Below are positions 20,716 to 25,271 of a DNA stretch of 26,124 bases, one piece after another. The notes below the pieces were generated by a model. That model was given only the letters and a program-made list of their open reading frames with translations. It was not told where the DNA came from and did no database searches. Origin of the DNA: a virus; the IMG/VR virus record IMGVR_UViG_3300042469_000164, positions 1 through 26,124 of that record, one strand, 5' to 3'. A program made the position numbers and the translations under genes. Position 1 is the stretch's first letter; each line of letters begins with the position of its first letter.

Positions 20716-20793
20716 TGGTCTGGGTGGAAGGATTTGAACCCTCAGTCTTCTGCTCCCAAAGCAGACGCGATAACCAGATTACGCTACACCCAG
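20716..20793 (-). tRNA. tRNA-Pro(TGG), copy 2
   Basis: Acceptor CTGGGTG/CACCCAG, A73, CCA, stem TCTGC/GCAGA around TTTGGGA (TGG, G37), T-arm GAGGG/CCTTC. Its first 15 bases overlap the end of the endonuclease VII gene, whose TAA stop is in the D-arm. Confidence 0.92.
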
Positions 20794-21099
20794 ATAACTT
20801 TTTAACTTATAGAACGGAACTTTATTTTCCATGTAACCAACGAAAGTGTTACATTGATGGCAAAGTATGCCTCTTACTGTTCCATTTTTATGGCAATGGT
20901 CAACGTTACCGCTTTTGTAACTACCACCATTAAACATCTTAACTTCTTTATCACACAAAGCACATTTGCCATTTTGACTCTCATGTAGAGTAAGAACATC
21001 ATTTCTGTTCATGTTATAGTTATACAGATTGTCCTTACAAACTCTACACGATAGGCCGCGCATGTTGTGTTCTTCTCCACAGTGTTTACAGATTTTCAT
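20779..21099 (-). CDS. Endonuclease VII-type HNH nuclease
   Basis: 106 residues. N-terminal zinc knuckles C4-x2-C7 and C18-x2-C21 precede the Endo VII core: C46-x2-C49, GNVDHCH (D67, H68, H70), TVRGILCHQCN (R76, C80, C83, N84). T4 endonuclease VII resolves branched DNA; short stand-alone versions also act as homing-type nicking enzymes in phages. An exact TATAAATA and AGGAG precede the ATG. Its position amid tRNAs suggests a mobile gene; at 106 residues it is shorter than T4 gp49 (157). The stop overlaps tRNA-Pro. Confidence 0.85.
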   Translation of the reverse strand: MKICKHCGEEHNMRGLSCRVCKDNLYNYNMNRNDVLTLHESQNGKCALCDKEVKMFNGGSYKSGNVDHCHKNGTVRGILCHQCNTFVGYMENKVPFYKLKSYLGVA

Positions 21100-21118
21100 A
21101 GAATACTCCTTTTGAGAG

Positions 21119-21126
21119 TATTTATA
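21119..21126 (-). promoter_or_regulatory. T4-type late promoter box (TATAAATA) for the Endo VII gene
   Basis: Exact TATAAATA on the minus strand, 19 bases upstream of the ATG at 21099. Confidence 0.6.
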
Positions 21127-21319
21127 AAACTGTAGCGTTACACTGTGTCGCTAATAGAATAACGGCTTTCGTACTGCGAGGGTGCCGTCAACCCTACCCA
21201 GCGTATCCCGAAGGATGCTCGGCGTACTAAATGGTGGAGGAGTTTCATATCTTAATACTTTATATCTCTCCCCAAGCCCGTATGTCAGGCACCCACATTG
21301 TCAAGAGGTGGGCTGTTAT
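21127..21319 (-). ncRNA. Candidate structured RNA region without ORF
   Basis: Between tRNA-Asp and the Endo VII gene. CGAG/CTCG (21177-21180 with 21218-21221) can enclose two hairpins: ATCC-TTCG-GGAT (21205-21216) and GGGT/ACCC (21180-21183 with 21191-21194). Nearer the Endo VII gene TAGCG/CGCTA (21133-21137 with 21149-21153) is followed by CAGTTTTAT and may terminate. The upstream half (21232-21319) ends CTCCTCCACCA and has CCCAC/GTGGG, but no tRNA fits. Confidence 0.35.
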
Positions 21320-21393
21320 TGGCGATCTTGACGAGGCTCAAACTCGTTACTCCTCTTAGACAGAGAGGTGTGATATCCATTCACTACAAGACC
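21320..21393 (-). tRNA. tRNA-Asp(GTC)
   Basis: Acceptor GGTCTTG/CAAGATC (G2-T71), G73, CCA, D-arm GTGAATGGATATCAC, stem CCTCT/AGAGG around CTGTCTA (GTC), T-arm ACGAG/CTCGT. Confidence 0.9.
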
Positions 21394-21399
21394 ATGGAT

Positions 21400-21474
21400 T
21401 GGTGTGCCAGAAGAGAATTGAACTCTTGACCGTCGGTTTAAGAGACCGCTGCTCTACCACTGAGCTACTGGCGC
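21400..21474 (-). tRNA. tRNA-Lys(CTT)
   Basis: Acceptor GCGCCAG/CTGGCAC with a C2-A71 mismatch, A73, CCA, loop CTCTTAA (CTT), T-arm AAGAG/CTCTT. Confidence 0.91.
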
Positions 21475-21478
21475 GTAT

Positions 21479-21553
21479 TGGAGCGGGAAATGGGGATCGA
21501 ACCCACGACATTCACGTTGGCAACGTGACGCTCTACCTCTGAGCTATACCCGC
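21479..21553 (-). tRNA. tRNA-Gly(GCC)
   Basis: Acceptor GCGGGTA/TTCCCGC, T73 (normal for glycine), CCA, stem TCACG/CGTGA around TTGCCAA (GCC), T-loop TTCGATC. Confidence 0.93.
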
Positions 21554-21557
21554 ATAT

Positions 21558-21634
21558 TGGCTCCCTTAATAGGATTCGAACCTATAACGGCCTGATTAAC
21601 AGTCAGGTGCCGGTACCAACCCGGCTCCAAGGGA
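21558..21634 (-). tRNA. tRNA-Asn(GTT)
   Basis: Acceptor TCCCTTG/TAAGGGA, G73, CCA, stem CCTGA/TCAGG around CTGTTAA (GTT), T-arm ATAGG/CCTAT. The structured RNA upstream ends in a T-run at its 5' boundary. Confidence 0.93.
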
Positions 21635-21635
21635 A

Positions 21636-21765
21636 TAAAACTTATCACTTCCGCGACACACCAGCTAGTTTAGTTCGATAAGCTAGTATCGGACGCAGAC
21701 GTTTCGAACCAACCTGTCGTCCTGTCTGGTGTGTCTCGGAAGAGATAACTTTCGTTATCTCTAGG
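21636..21765 (-). ncRNA. Kissing-loop three-way-junction RNA with switch-like hairpins
   Basis: Helix P1 pairs 21642-21664 with 21726-21748, 21 of 23 positions by hand count. It encloses P2 (GGACGaCAG/CTGCGTCC, 21691-21722) and P3 (CTAGcTTA/TAAaCTAG, 21665-21686). The P2 loop contains GTTCGA and the P3 loop TCGAAC, exact complements able to kiss. The outer part of P1 is also an arm of a perfect 9-bp GAAA-capped hairpin (21741-21762), so the two folds exclude each other. P1 is followed by GTTTTATT right before tRNA-Asn. This looks like a switch or attenuator controlling the tRNA run. Confidence 0.6.
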
Positions 21766-21792
21766 AACTTAACAATGTAAATCAGCAAGCCG

Positions 21793-21987
21793 TTATTCTT
21801 TGAGATCACTAAAGGATCGACTACGCGGCTCCTGATTAAAAGAGCCAGTAGCAAAGACAACGGTATCATCGGGAGTTATCTCCCGTCGAGCACGAAGATC
21901 CCATCCCGGATGGATGAAATCTGGTAAACCAAACACGCGACAAGCCCGAAGGTATTCGTCGCCTTTAAACCCTACGAAGTGAAGCAT
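21793..21987 (-). CDS. Small conserved phage protein, 64 residues
   Basis: MLHFVGFKGDEYLRACRVFG, then PDFIHPGWDLRARREITPDD and VVFATGS ... EPRSRSFSD. I recall this FVGF-x-GDEY ... DFIH-x-GWD pattern as a common small phage protein of unknown function. The ATG at 21987 has AAGGAGG upstream; the longer frame lacks a ribosome site. It follows the promoter-like element at 22011-22041. Confidence 0.75.
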   Translation of the reverse strand: MLHFVGFKGDEYLRACRVFGLPDFIHPGWDLRARREITPDDTVVFATGSFNQEPRSRSFSDLKE

Positions 21988-22010
21988 CGCCCCTCCTTCT
22001 CTCAATCTCT

Positions 22011-22042
22011 CACATACTATAGATAATGCCTGCAAGTCTGTT
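22011..22042 (-). promoter_or_regulatory. Promoter-like element TTGAAA-N21-TATAGTAT
   Basis: On the minus strand TTGAAA, a 21-base gap containing TTGC, then ATCTATAGTATGTGA. The same arrangement (TTGAAA, 21 bases with TTGC, ATCTATAGTATATGA) recurs at 25711-25749. It lies between a terminator and the gene at 21987. The long spacing is not sigma70-like. Confidence 0.45.
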
Positions 22043-22089
22043 TTTCAATGTTTTGTTTTGCATGGCAGCTATGTTTATTTCGCATAACT

Positions 22090-22119
22090 AAAAACCCCGA
22101 GAGTTTCCTCATCGGGGTT
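22090..22119 (-). terminator. Rho-independent terminator
   Basis: AACCCCGA/TCGGGGTT, 8 bp, with an inner GAG-GAAA-CTC stem, followed by TTTTTAG on the minus strand. It closes the short transcription unit that starts at the promoter near 22294. Confidence 0.85.
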
Positions 22120-22147
22120 CTTTAAGAATCTAAGTCTGTAACAAGAC

Positions 22148-22231
22148 TCAAATCATAGAACCCCCGTTGCCTGCCCATGATGGACGACCTTTTGGTTGAT
22201 TATTCGCAATGGGGCAATAATGGTGTTTCAT
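22148..22231 (-). CDS. Possible 27-residue peptide
   Basis: MKHHYCPIANNQPKGRPSWA ... GGSMI between a strong promoter and a terminator. No ribosome site is evident before the ATG, so this may instead be a small RNA. Residue composition looks protein-like but the length gives little support. Confidence 0.3.
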   Translation of the reverse strand: MKHHYCPIANNQPKGRPSWAGNGGSMI

Positions 22232-22270
22232 TTTTTGTTGGAACGATTCTCTTATTAACTTGTATTCTTA

Positions 22271-22299
22271 TTTATATCACATCCAATCTGGATTGTCAA
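22271..22299 (-). promoter_or_regulatory. Strong sigma70 promoter overlapping a late box
   Basis: TTGACA (22299-22294), 17 bases, TATAAA (22276-22271) on the minus strand; the -10 is also part of an exact TATAAATA late box (22276-22269). The spacer contains GATTGGAT, as does the promoter at 23872. It drives a unit of about 170 nt ending at the terminator at 22090. Confidence 0.7.
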
Positions 22300-22318
22300 G
22301 TATTATAAAATTTATTTT

Positions 22319-22400
22319 TGGTGCGAGTGGAGGGACTTGAACCCCCATGCTTACGCGGTGGATTTTGAGACCACTGTGTCTACCGTTTCACCACACTCGC
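22319..22400 (-). tRNA. tRNA-Leu(CAA)
   Basis: Acceptor GCGAGTG/CACTCGC, A73, CCA, D-arm GTGAAACGGTAGACAC, stem GTGG/CCAC plus a T31-T39 mismatch around CTCAAAA (CAA), long variable arm, T-loop TTCAAGT. Its first 21 bases overlap the membrane-protein gene. Confidence 0.92.
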
Positions 22401-22559
22401 CCGATATTGTTTAATAAGTCCTACCGCTGTAATAGATAGAGCACCAATCATTAGAGCGCCATAACTCGTAACGCCAGTATTACTCAAAAGCAAATCAGCA
22501 ATCCACATAAAGCTGACCCAACCAATACAGAAAAGTCCTTTATCAAGCCATTCGTTCAT
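22380..22559 (-). CDS. Small two-TM membrane protein, 59 residues
   Basis: From ATG at 22559 (GGTGA upstream): MNEWLDKGLFCIGWVSFMWI, a first membrane helix, then a second (ALMIGALSITAVGLI) and a basic end KQYRASVVKR. Topology suits a small holin-like or host-membrane protein. The last seven codons, including the TAG stop, are also the 5' end of tRNA-Leu(CAA). Confidence 0.65.
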   Translation of the reverse strand: MNEWLDKGLFCIGWVSFMWIADLLLSNTGVTSYGALMIGALSITAVGLIKQYRASVVKR

Positions 22560-22563
22560 ATCA

Positions 22564-22764
22564 TCACCATACATCATAATCGGTGATATCGATAAAGATG
22601 CCTTCCGATTCAGTAGTCTTAACTCTGGCCTGTGTCGCGGTACCAATACCGTTGCCACATTCCTGTTCGATTACAACTCGGTGTGTTCGCTTTAGGCCGT
22701 GCTTTTCAAGCCAAGCAGCAAGATCCAAAATCTCACCGATATTCATTTCCATCTTCGTAATCAT
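22564..22764 (-). CDS. Hypothetical protein, 66 residues
   Basis: MITKMEMNIGEILDLAAWLE followed by KHGLKRTHRVVIEQECGNGI and an acidic end. The ATG at 22764 has AGGA eight bases upstream; the ATG at 22770 abuts the ribosome site. No known motif. The downstream membrane gene starts four bases after its stop, so coupling is likely. Confidence 0.6.
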   Translation of the reverse strand: MITKMEMNIGEILDLAAWLEKHGLKRTHRVVIEQECGNGIGTATQARVKTTESEGIFIDITDYDVW

Positions 22765-22766
22765 CT

Positions 22767-23000
22767 TCATCTTCCTAATTTGGTTGGCGTGCTAGGTTTC
22801 GATCCTAGTCGAGAACAGTCATCTACTGCTAAAGGGTTTATAAGGCCCTCTTGTGTACCAACACCCACGCCATTATTCACTGTAGATTGTTTCAGTCCAC
22901 ATGTATAGTACGGACAATTCAAAAGAGCATCGATATAATCATCTCCTTTGAAAGTCTTCTTACATTTAGGACATTTTACCTTCAATCTTTTTGATTCCAT
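22767..23000 (-). CDS. Zinc-ribbon-like ORF that reads through a tRNA gene
   Basis: 77 residues from ATG at 23000 (weak ribosome site). Residues 1-40 hold LKVKCPKCKKTFKGDDYIDA and NCPYYTCG, a Cys4 zinc-ribbon pattern. From residue 43 (NNGVGVGTQEG) the frame is the sense of the class II tRNA at 22781-22872 and continues to TPTKLGR. The start overlaps the upstream gene by 35 bases. The Cys region looks genuine; the tRNA-encoded tail may be an accident of insertion. Confidence 0.5.
   Translation of the reverse strand: MESKRLKVKCPKCKKTFKGDDYIDALLNCPYYTCGLKQSTVNNGVGVGTQEGLINPLAVDDCSRLGSKPSTPTKLGR
22781..22872 (-). tRNA. Class II tRNA with Ile anticodon (TAT)
   Basis: Acceptor TGGCGTG/CACGCCA perfectly paired, A73, CCA, T-arm CTAGG/CCTAG with loop ATCGAAA, variable arm with CAGT/ACTG, compact D-arm GTGT-TGGT-ACAC, anticodon stem AGGG/CCCT plus C31-A39 mismatch around CTTATAA (TAT). 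Isoleucine tRNAs are normally class I. It lies wholly inside an open reading frame. Confidence 0.72.
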
Positions 23001-23181
23001 ATACATAGTTCTCGGCCGCATCTTCATGATGAATAAGACCTCGATCTTGATATGATTCGGTCGTTACTAAGAATCCATTTTTACAATAATCGATTTCATA
23101 CTGATCATTATGAGGATTGTAATATACAATAGCTTTGAGATCCATATCATCGGAACGAAAAACAGACATTTGGACTCTCAT
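22966..23181 (-). CDS. Hypothetical phage protein, 71 residues
   Basis: From ATG at 23181 (GAGGAAAG upstream): MRVQMSVFRSDDMDLKAIVY, then NPHNDQYEIDYCKNGF and a polar end. Appears to be a small alpha/beta protein, unknown function. It lies 16 bases downstream of the CAT tRNA. Confidence 0.6.
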   Translation of the reverse strand: MRVQMSVFRSDDMDLKAIVYYNPHNDQYEIDYCKNGFLVTTESYQDRGLIHHEDAAENYVYGIKKIEGKMS

Positions 23182-23197
23182 TACTTTCCTCATTATT

Positions 23198-23273
23198 TGG
23201 TGCGCCCACCAGGATTCGAACCCGGAACCAGACGGTTATGAGCCGTCAGCTCTAACCATTGAGCTATAGGCGC
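23198..23273 (-). tRNA. tRNA(CAT), probably Ile-2 (lysidine) type
   Basis: Acceptor GCGCCTA/TGGGCGC, A73, CCA, D-arm GCTCAATGGTTAGAGC, stem GACGG/CCGTC around CTCATAA. D-loop length and TGGTT variable loop resemble bacterial tRNA-Ile-2, whose C34 becomes lysidine; elongator Met is the alternative. Confidence 0.85.
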
Positions 23274-23278
23274 TTGAT

Positions 23279-23361
23279 TGGTGTCCCCTGCCAGACTCGA
23301 ACTGGCACTCCGAAGAAGCAGATTTTAAGTCTGCCGTGGCTACCGATTACACCAAGGGGAC
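23279..23361 (-). tRNA. tRNA-Leu(TAA)
   Basis: Acceptor GTCCCCT/AGGGGAC, A73, CCA, stem GCAGA/TCTGC around CTTAAAA (TAA), long variable arm with TTCG, T-arm GCCAG/CTGGC. Confidence 0.93.
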
Positions 23362-23362
23362 A

Positions 23363-23439
23363 TGGCGGTTCCGGAGGGATTCGAACCCCCAACTCGTCGC
23401 TTAGAAGGCGACTGCTCTATCCAGTTGAACTACGGAACC
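23363..23439 (-). tRNA. tRNA-Arg(TCT)
   Basis: Acceptor GGTTCCG/CGGAACC, G73, CCA, stem GTCGC/GCGAC around CTTCTAA (TCT), T-loop TTCGAAT. First tRNA of the cluster in transcription order. Confidence 0.94.
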
Positions 23440-23446
23440 AGTTTTT

Positions 23447-23454
23447 TATTTATG
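23447..23454 (-). promoter_or_regulatory. T4-type late box (CATAAATA) before the tRNA cluster
   Basis: CATAAATA on the minus strand, 8 bases upstream of tRNA-Arg(TCT), overlapping the stop of the preceding gene. Confidence 0.4.
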
Positions 23455-23638
23455 CTACATCCTCAAGAATATAACCCTTGACATAACATCCATCAAGAAA
23501 CTTATGGCCAACATAGTGAGCATCATCCGAATTGCGGTAGAACTGCTCATGGACACAATCATCTTCTTCAAAACAGTATAGCATGAATCCAGCACGATTG
23601 TCAAGAACATAAAAATCTACATCATAAGACCTAACCAT
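23450..23638 (-). CDS. Hypothetical phage protein, 62 residues
   Basis: MVRSYDVDFYVLDNRAGFML ... ILEDVA. Many aromatic and acidic residues, no motif recognised. The start overlaps the upstream stop by one base (TAATG) with GAGG nearby. Contains a sigma70-like promoter directed at the tRNA cluster. Confidence 0.6.
   Translation of the reverse strand: MVRSYDVDFYVLDNRAGFMLYCFEEDDCVHEQFYRNSDDAHYVGHKFLDGCYVKGYILEDVA
23575..23604 (-). promoter_or_regulatory. Sigma70-like promoter toward the tRNA cluster
   Basis: TTGACA (23604-23599), 18 bases, TATACT (23580-23575) on the minus strand, inside the 62-residue gene and about 140 bases upstream of tRNA-Arg(TCT). Confidence 0.45.
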
Positions 23639-23865
23639 TACGCGACCTCGCGAAGCTTAATACCAGTGACCCGTTCAAATGCGATAACAGAAACGGGGTA
23701 CTGAGGATTGCCAGTGTATAAACGAAAAGTATCTTTATGATCATGTCGCTCACTTTTAATAACCCTTCCAGACTTGATAGAGACACTGTGTCGTGCGCCG
23801 TACTTGTATTCCGTACGAACATGAACCAGATCACCGACTTGAATATTCCGTTGCTTTGTCATCAT
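23638..23865 (-). CDS. Hypothetical small protein, possibly leaderless mRNA
   Basis: 75 residues, MMTKQRNIQVGDLVHVRTEY ... with VGDLVHV and SGRVIKS strands suggesting a small SH3/KOW-like barrel. The ATGATG start lies only about seven bases after the -10 box of a strong promoter and has no ribosome site, so translation from a leaderless transcript is plausible. Function unknown. Confidence 0.6.
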   Translation of the reverse strand: MMTKQRNIQVGDLVHVRTEYKYGARHSVSIKSGRVIKSERHDHKDTFRLYTGNPQYPVSVIAFERVTGIKLREVA

Positions 23866-23871
23866 GTTTAT

Positions 23872-23900
23872 ATATTAGCACTATCCAATCGGTTTGTCAA
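23872..23900 (-). promoter_or_regulatory. Strong sigma70 promoter
   Basis: TTGACA (23900-23895), 17 bases, TAATAT (23877-23872). The spacer contains GATTGGAT like the promoter at 22271. Predicted start of transcription falls at or next to the ATG at 23865. Confidence 0.7.
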
Positions 23901-24406
23901 GTCTTGTTGAAACGCATCAGCTTACCGCCGATGTAAAGTTTTCCGTTCTTGAACTTGACCTTTTCCGACTTCAACATCACCTGATAGAACAGGTAGAGCG
24001 AACGGTCACGCCCATAAGCTTCCACTTCCCAAGGATAGTTGAGATAGTCCTCAAACGAATTGGTAATCTTGTAGACCTTACCCTGCCACTTCGCGGTGAT
24101 CAATTCGGAAGACAACTCACCACGGGCATACTGCTTCACATGAACCATCTCATGCGCGAGACACTGGAGCATCTTATAACGCTGGAGTCTTGGATTGATA
24201 CCAATCTCAAACGAACGAGGACGCCGTTCAGCATCAATAGGATTACAATGCCCTTCGGCCATCTTACCCTGATCCTCGAAACGGATTTCAAAGTCAAGGT
24301 TTTTGGCTAGACGCTCACCCATCACATAGTTGGCAAAGAAGGCGGTAGCGAACTTGATTTCGGCCTTACACATGTGCTTGGCCTTGCCGATGATCTTAAT
24401 GTCCAT
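23897..24406 (-). CDS. SprT-like zinc metallopeptidase
   Basis: 169 residues. LAHEMVHVKQYARGE gives HExxH (H85, E86, H89), and NYPWEVEAYGRD supplies candidate third ligands E127/E129. The order is that of SprT/wss1-type peptidases, which cut proteins cross-linked to DNA, but the phage homologues have no known substrate. GAGG lies before the ATG. Its stop overlaps the -35 of the next promoter. Confidence 0.75.
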   Translation of the reverse strand: MDIKIIGKAKHMCKAEIKFATAFFANYVMGERLAKNLDFEIRFEDQGKMAEGHCNPIDAERRPRSFEIGINPRLQRYKMLQCLAHEMVHVKQYARGELSSELITAKWQGKVYKITNSFEDYLNYPWEVEAYGRDRSLYLFYQVMLKSEKVKFKNGKLYIGGKLMRFNKT

Positions 24407-24411
24407 TAGTT

Positions 24412-24600
24412 TTAGTCCTCAATTGTAATTGCATCAATACCGAACTCTTCCCAGTCCATGTACCACGAATTACTTTCTTTCATCTTTGTAATTTTTCTCT
24501 CGGCGCCTTCTTTCGTTTTGTAGTAGCCGAGAATTTTGATATCGGATCTAGAAGCCCAATCTATTCGAGCCGTTAGACCAACCGCAGCATAAACTTTCAT
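24412..24600 (-). CDS. Hypothetical protein, 62 residues
   Basis: MKVYAAVGLTARIDWASRSD, then YYKTKEGAERKITKMKESN and DWEEFGIDAITIED. Compact alpha/beta look, no known motif. It starts directly after the upstream stop (TAAATG) and its tail provides the ribosome site of the SprT-like gene. Confidence 0.6.
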   Translation of the reverse strand: MKVYAAVGLTARIDWASRSDIKILGYYKTKEGAERKITKMKESNSWYMDWEEFGIDAITIED

Positions 24601-24858
24601 TTACTTTGCCTTTATCATCGCCATGAAGTCCGCGACCTCATCAGGCTTTACCCAACCCTTGACCTTACCATTTTCGGTATCAAAGTAATACCAGTTGTCA
24701 TCCTTGTCCCAAGCGGCAATCTCAGCATCAACACTCTGGCCGTGATGACCACGATCCGAGATATAGTTACCCTTGCCGAATTGAACCGATACAGTCCAAC
24801 CGTTTGCGAAAGTCATATGAAAGCCGTTCATATAGTCATTTTTATCGGTGCTAAACAT
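24601..24858 (-). CDS. Conserved small phage protein, 85 residues
   Basis: MFSTDKNDYMNGFHMTFANG with GWTVSVQFGKGNY and DAEIAAWDKDDNWYYF. I recall the FHMTFANGWTVSVQ pattern as a frequent small protein in phages, function unknown. Its start overlaps the upstream gene by 8 bases. Confidence 0.7.
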   Translation of the reverse strand: MFSTDKNDYMNGFHMTFANGWTVSVQFGKGNYISDRGHHGQSVDAEIAAWDKDDNWYYFDTENGKVKGWVKPDEVADFMAMIKAK

Positions 24859-25039
24859 TGTAACCCTCTTCCTTCAGAGCCTTACACTCAATTTCATCCA
24901 GCATTTCTATGAGAAAGTTGATATCTTCCTCAAACGCTGCAATCTTACCATCGGAATAATCTTCATAATCTTCCGAGAGATTAGAAATCCGAGTTTTCAG
25001 AAACGCAATTCGCGCTTTAATCTTTTCAGAAACGGTCAT
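24851..25039 (-). CDS. Coiled-coil hypothetical protein, 62 residues
   Basis: From ATG at 25039 (MTVSEKIKARIAFLKTRISN), with GGAG seven bases upstream; it overlaps the stop of the tiny membrane gene (ATGA). Nearly all helical with heptad-like Leu/Ile spacing and an acidic second half; may dimerise. Function unknown. Confidence 0.65.
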   Translation of the reverse strand: MTVSEKIKARIAFLKTRISNLSEDYEDYSDGKIAAFEEDINFLIEMLDEIECKALKEEGYNV

Positions 25040-25176
25040 TCCAATTCTCCATGCATAAGCATTGAATAGAAGCCCCAAGCCATGAAGCCGAAGCCGATGG
25101 TACCCATCACAATCTGTAAGCCAAGACCAGTCGTGGCCGAAGCGCCCAGAACCATACCGAGTAGAAATCTAAGCAT
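25036..25176 (-). CDS. Tiny membrane protein, 46 residues
   Basis: MLRFLLGMVLGASATTGLGL then a second hydrophobic stretch (VMGTIGFGFMAWGFYSML) and HGELE. Two membrane passes. It starts in TAATG overlap with the gene before and ends in ATGA overlap with the gene after, which strongly supports that it is translated. Confidence 0.7.
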   Translation of the reverse strand: MLRFLLGMVLGASATTGLGLQIVMGTIGFGFMAWGFYSMLMHGELE

Positions 25177-25271
25177 TAGAGCACCCACGAATAAACCGTT
25201 GACCAGAACCAGACAAGATATGCGATTAGCGCAATAAAGAGCGAAACGCGAACAAAAATTTCAAGGGCCAT
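25176..25271 (-). CDS. Tiny membrane protein, 31 residues
   Basis: MALEIFVRVSLFIALIAYLV then WFWSTVYSWVL: one membrane helix with an aromatic end. TAATG overlaps at both ends place it inside a coupled chain of genes, the main evidence that it is real. Confidence 0.65.
   Translation of the reverse strand: MALEIFVRVSLFIALIAYLVWFWSTVYSWVL

Noticed and set aside
21232-21290. A tRNA ending CTCCTCCACCA
   Set aside because: No matching 5' acceptor strand or T-arm within a reasonable distance.
21645-21869. 74-residue minus-strand ORF covering the kissing-loop RNA
   Set aside because: No ribosome site, overlaps the better-supported 64-residue gene out of frame, and the helices explain the sequence.
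23894-24310. 138-residue plus-strand ORF
   Set aside because: Antisense to the SprT-like gene, which has HExxH and a ribosome site.
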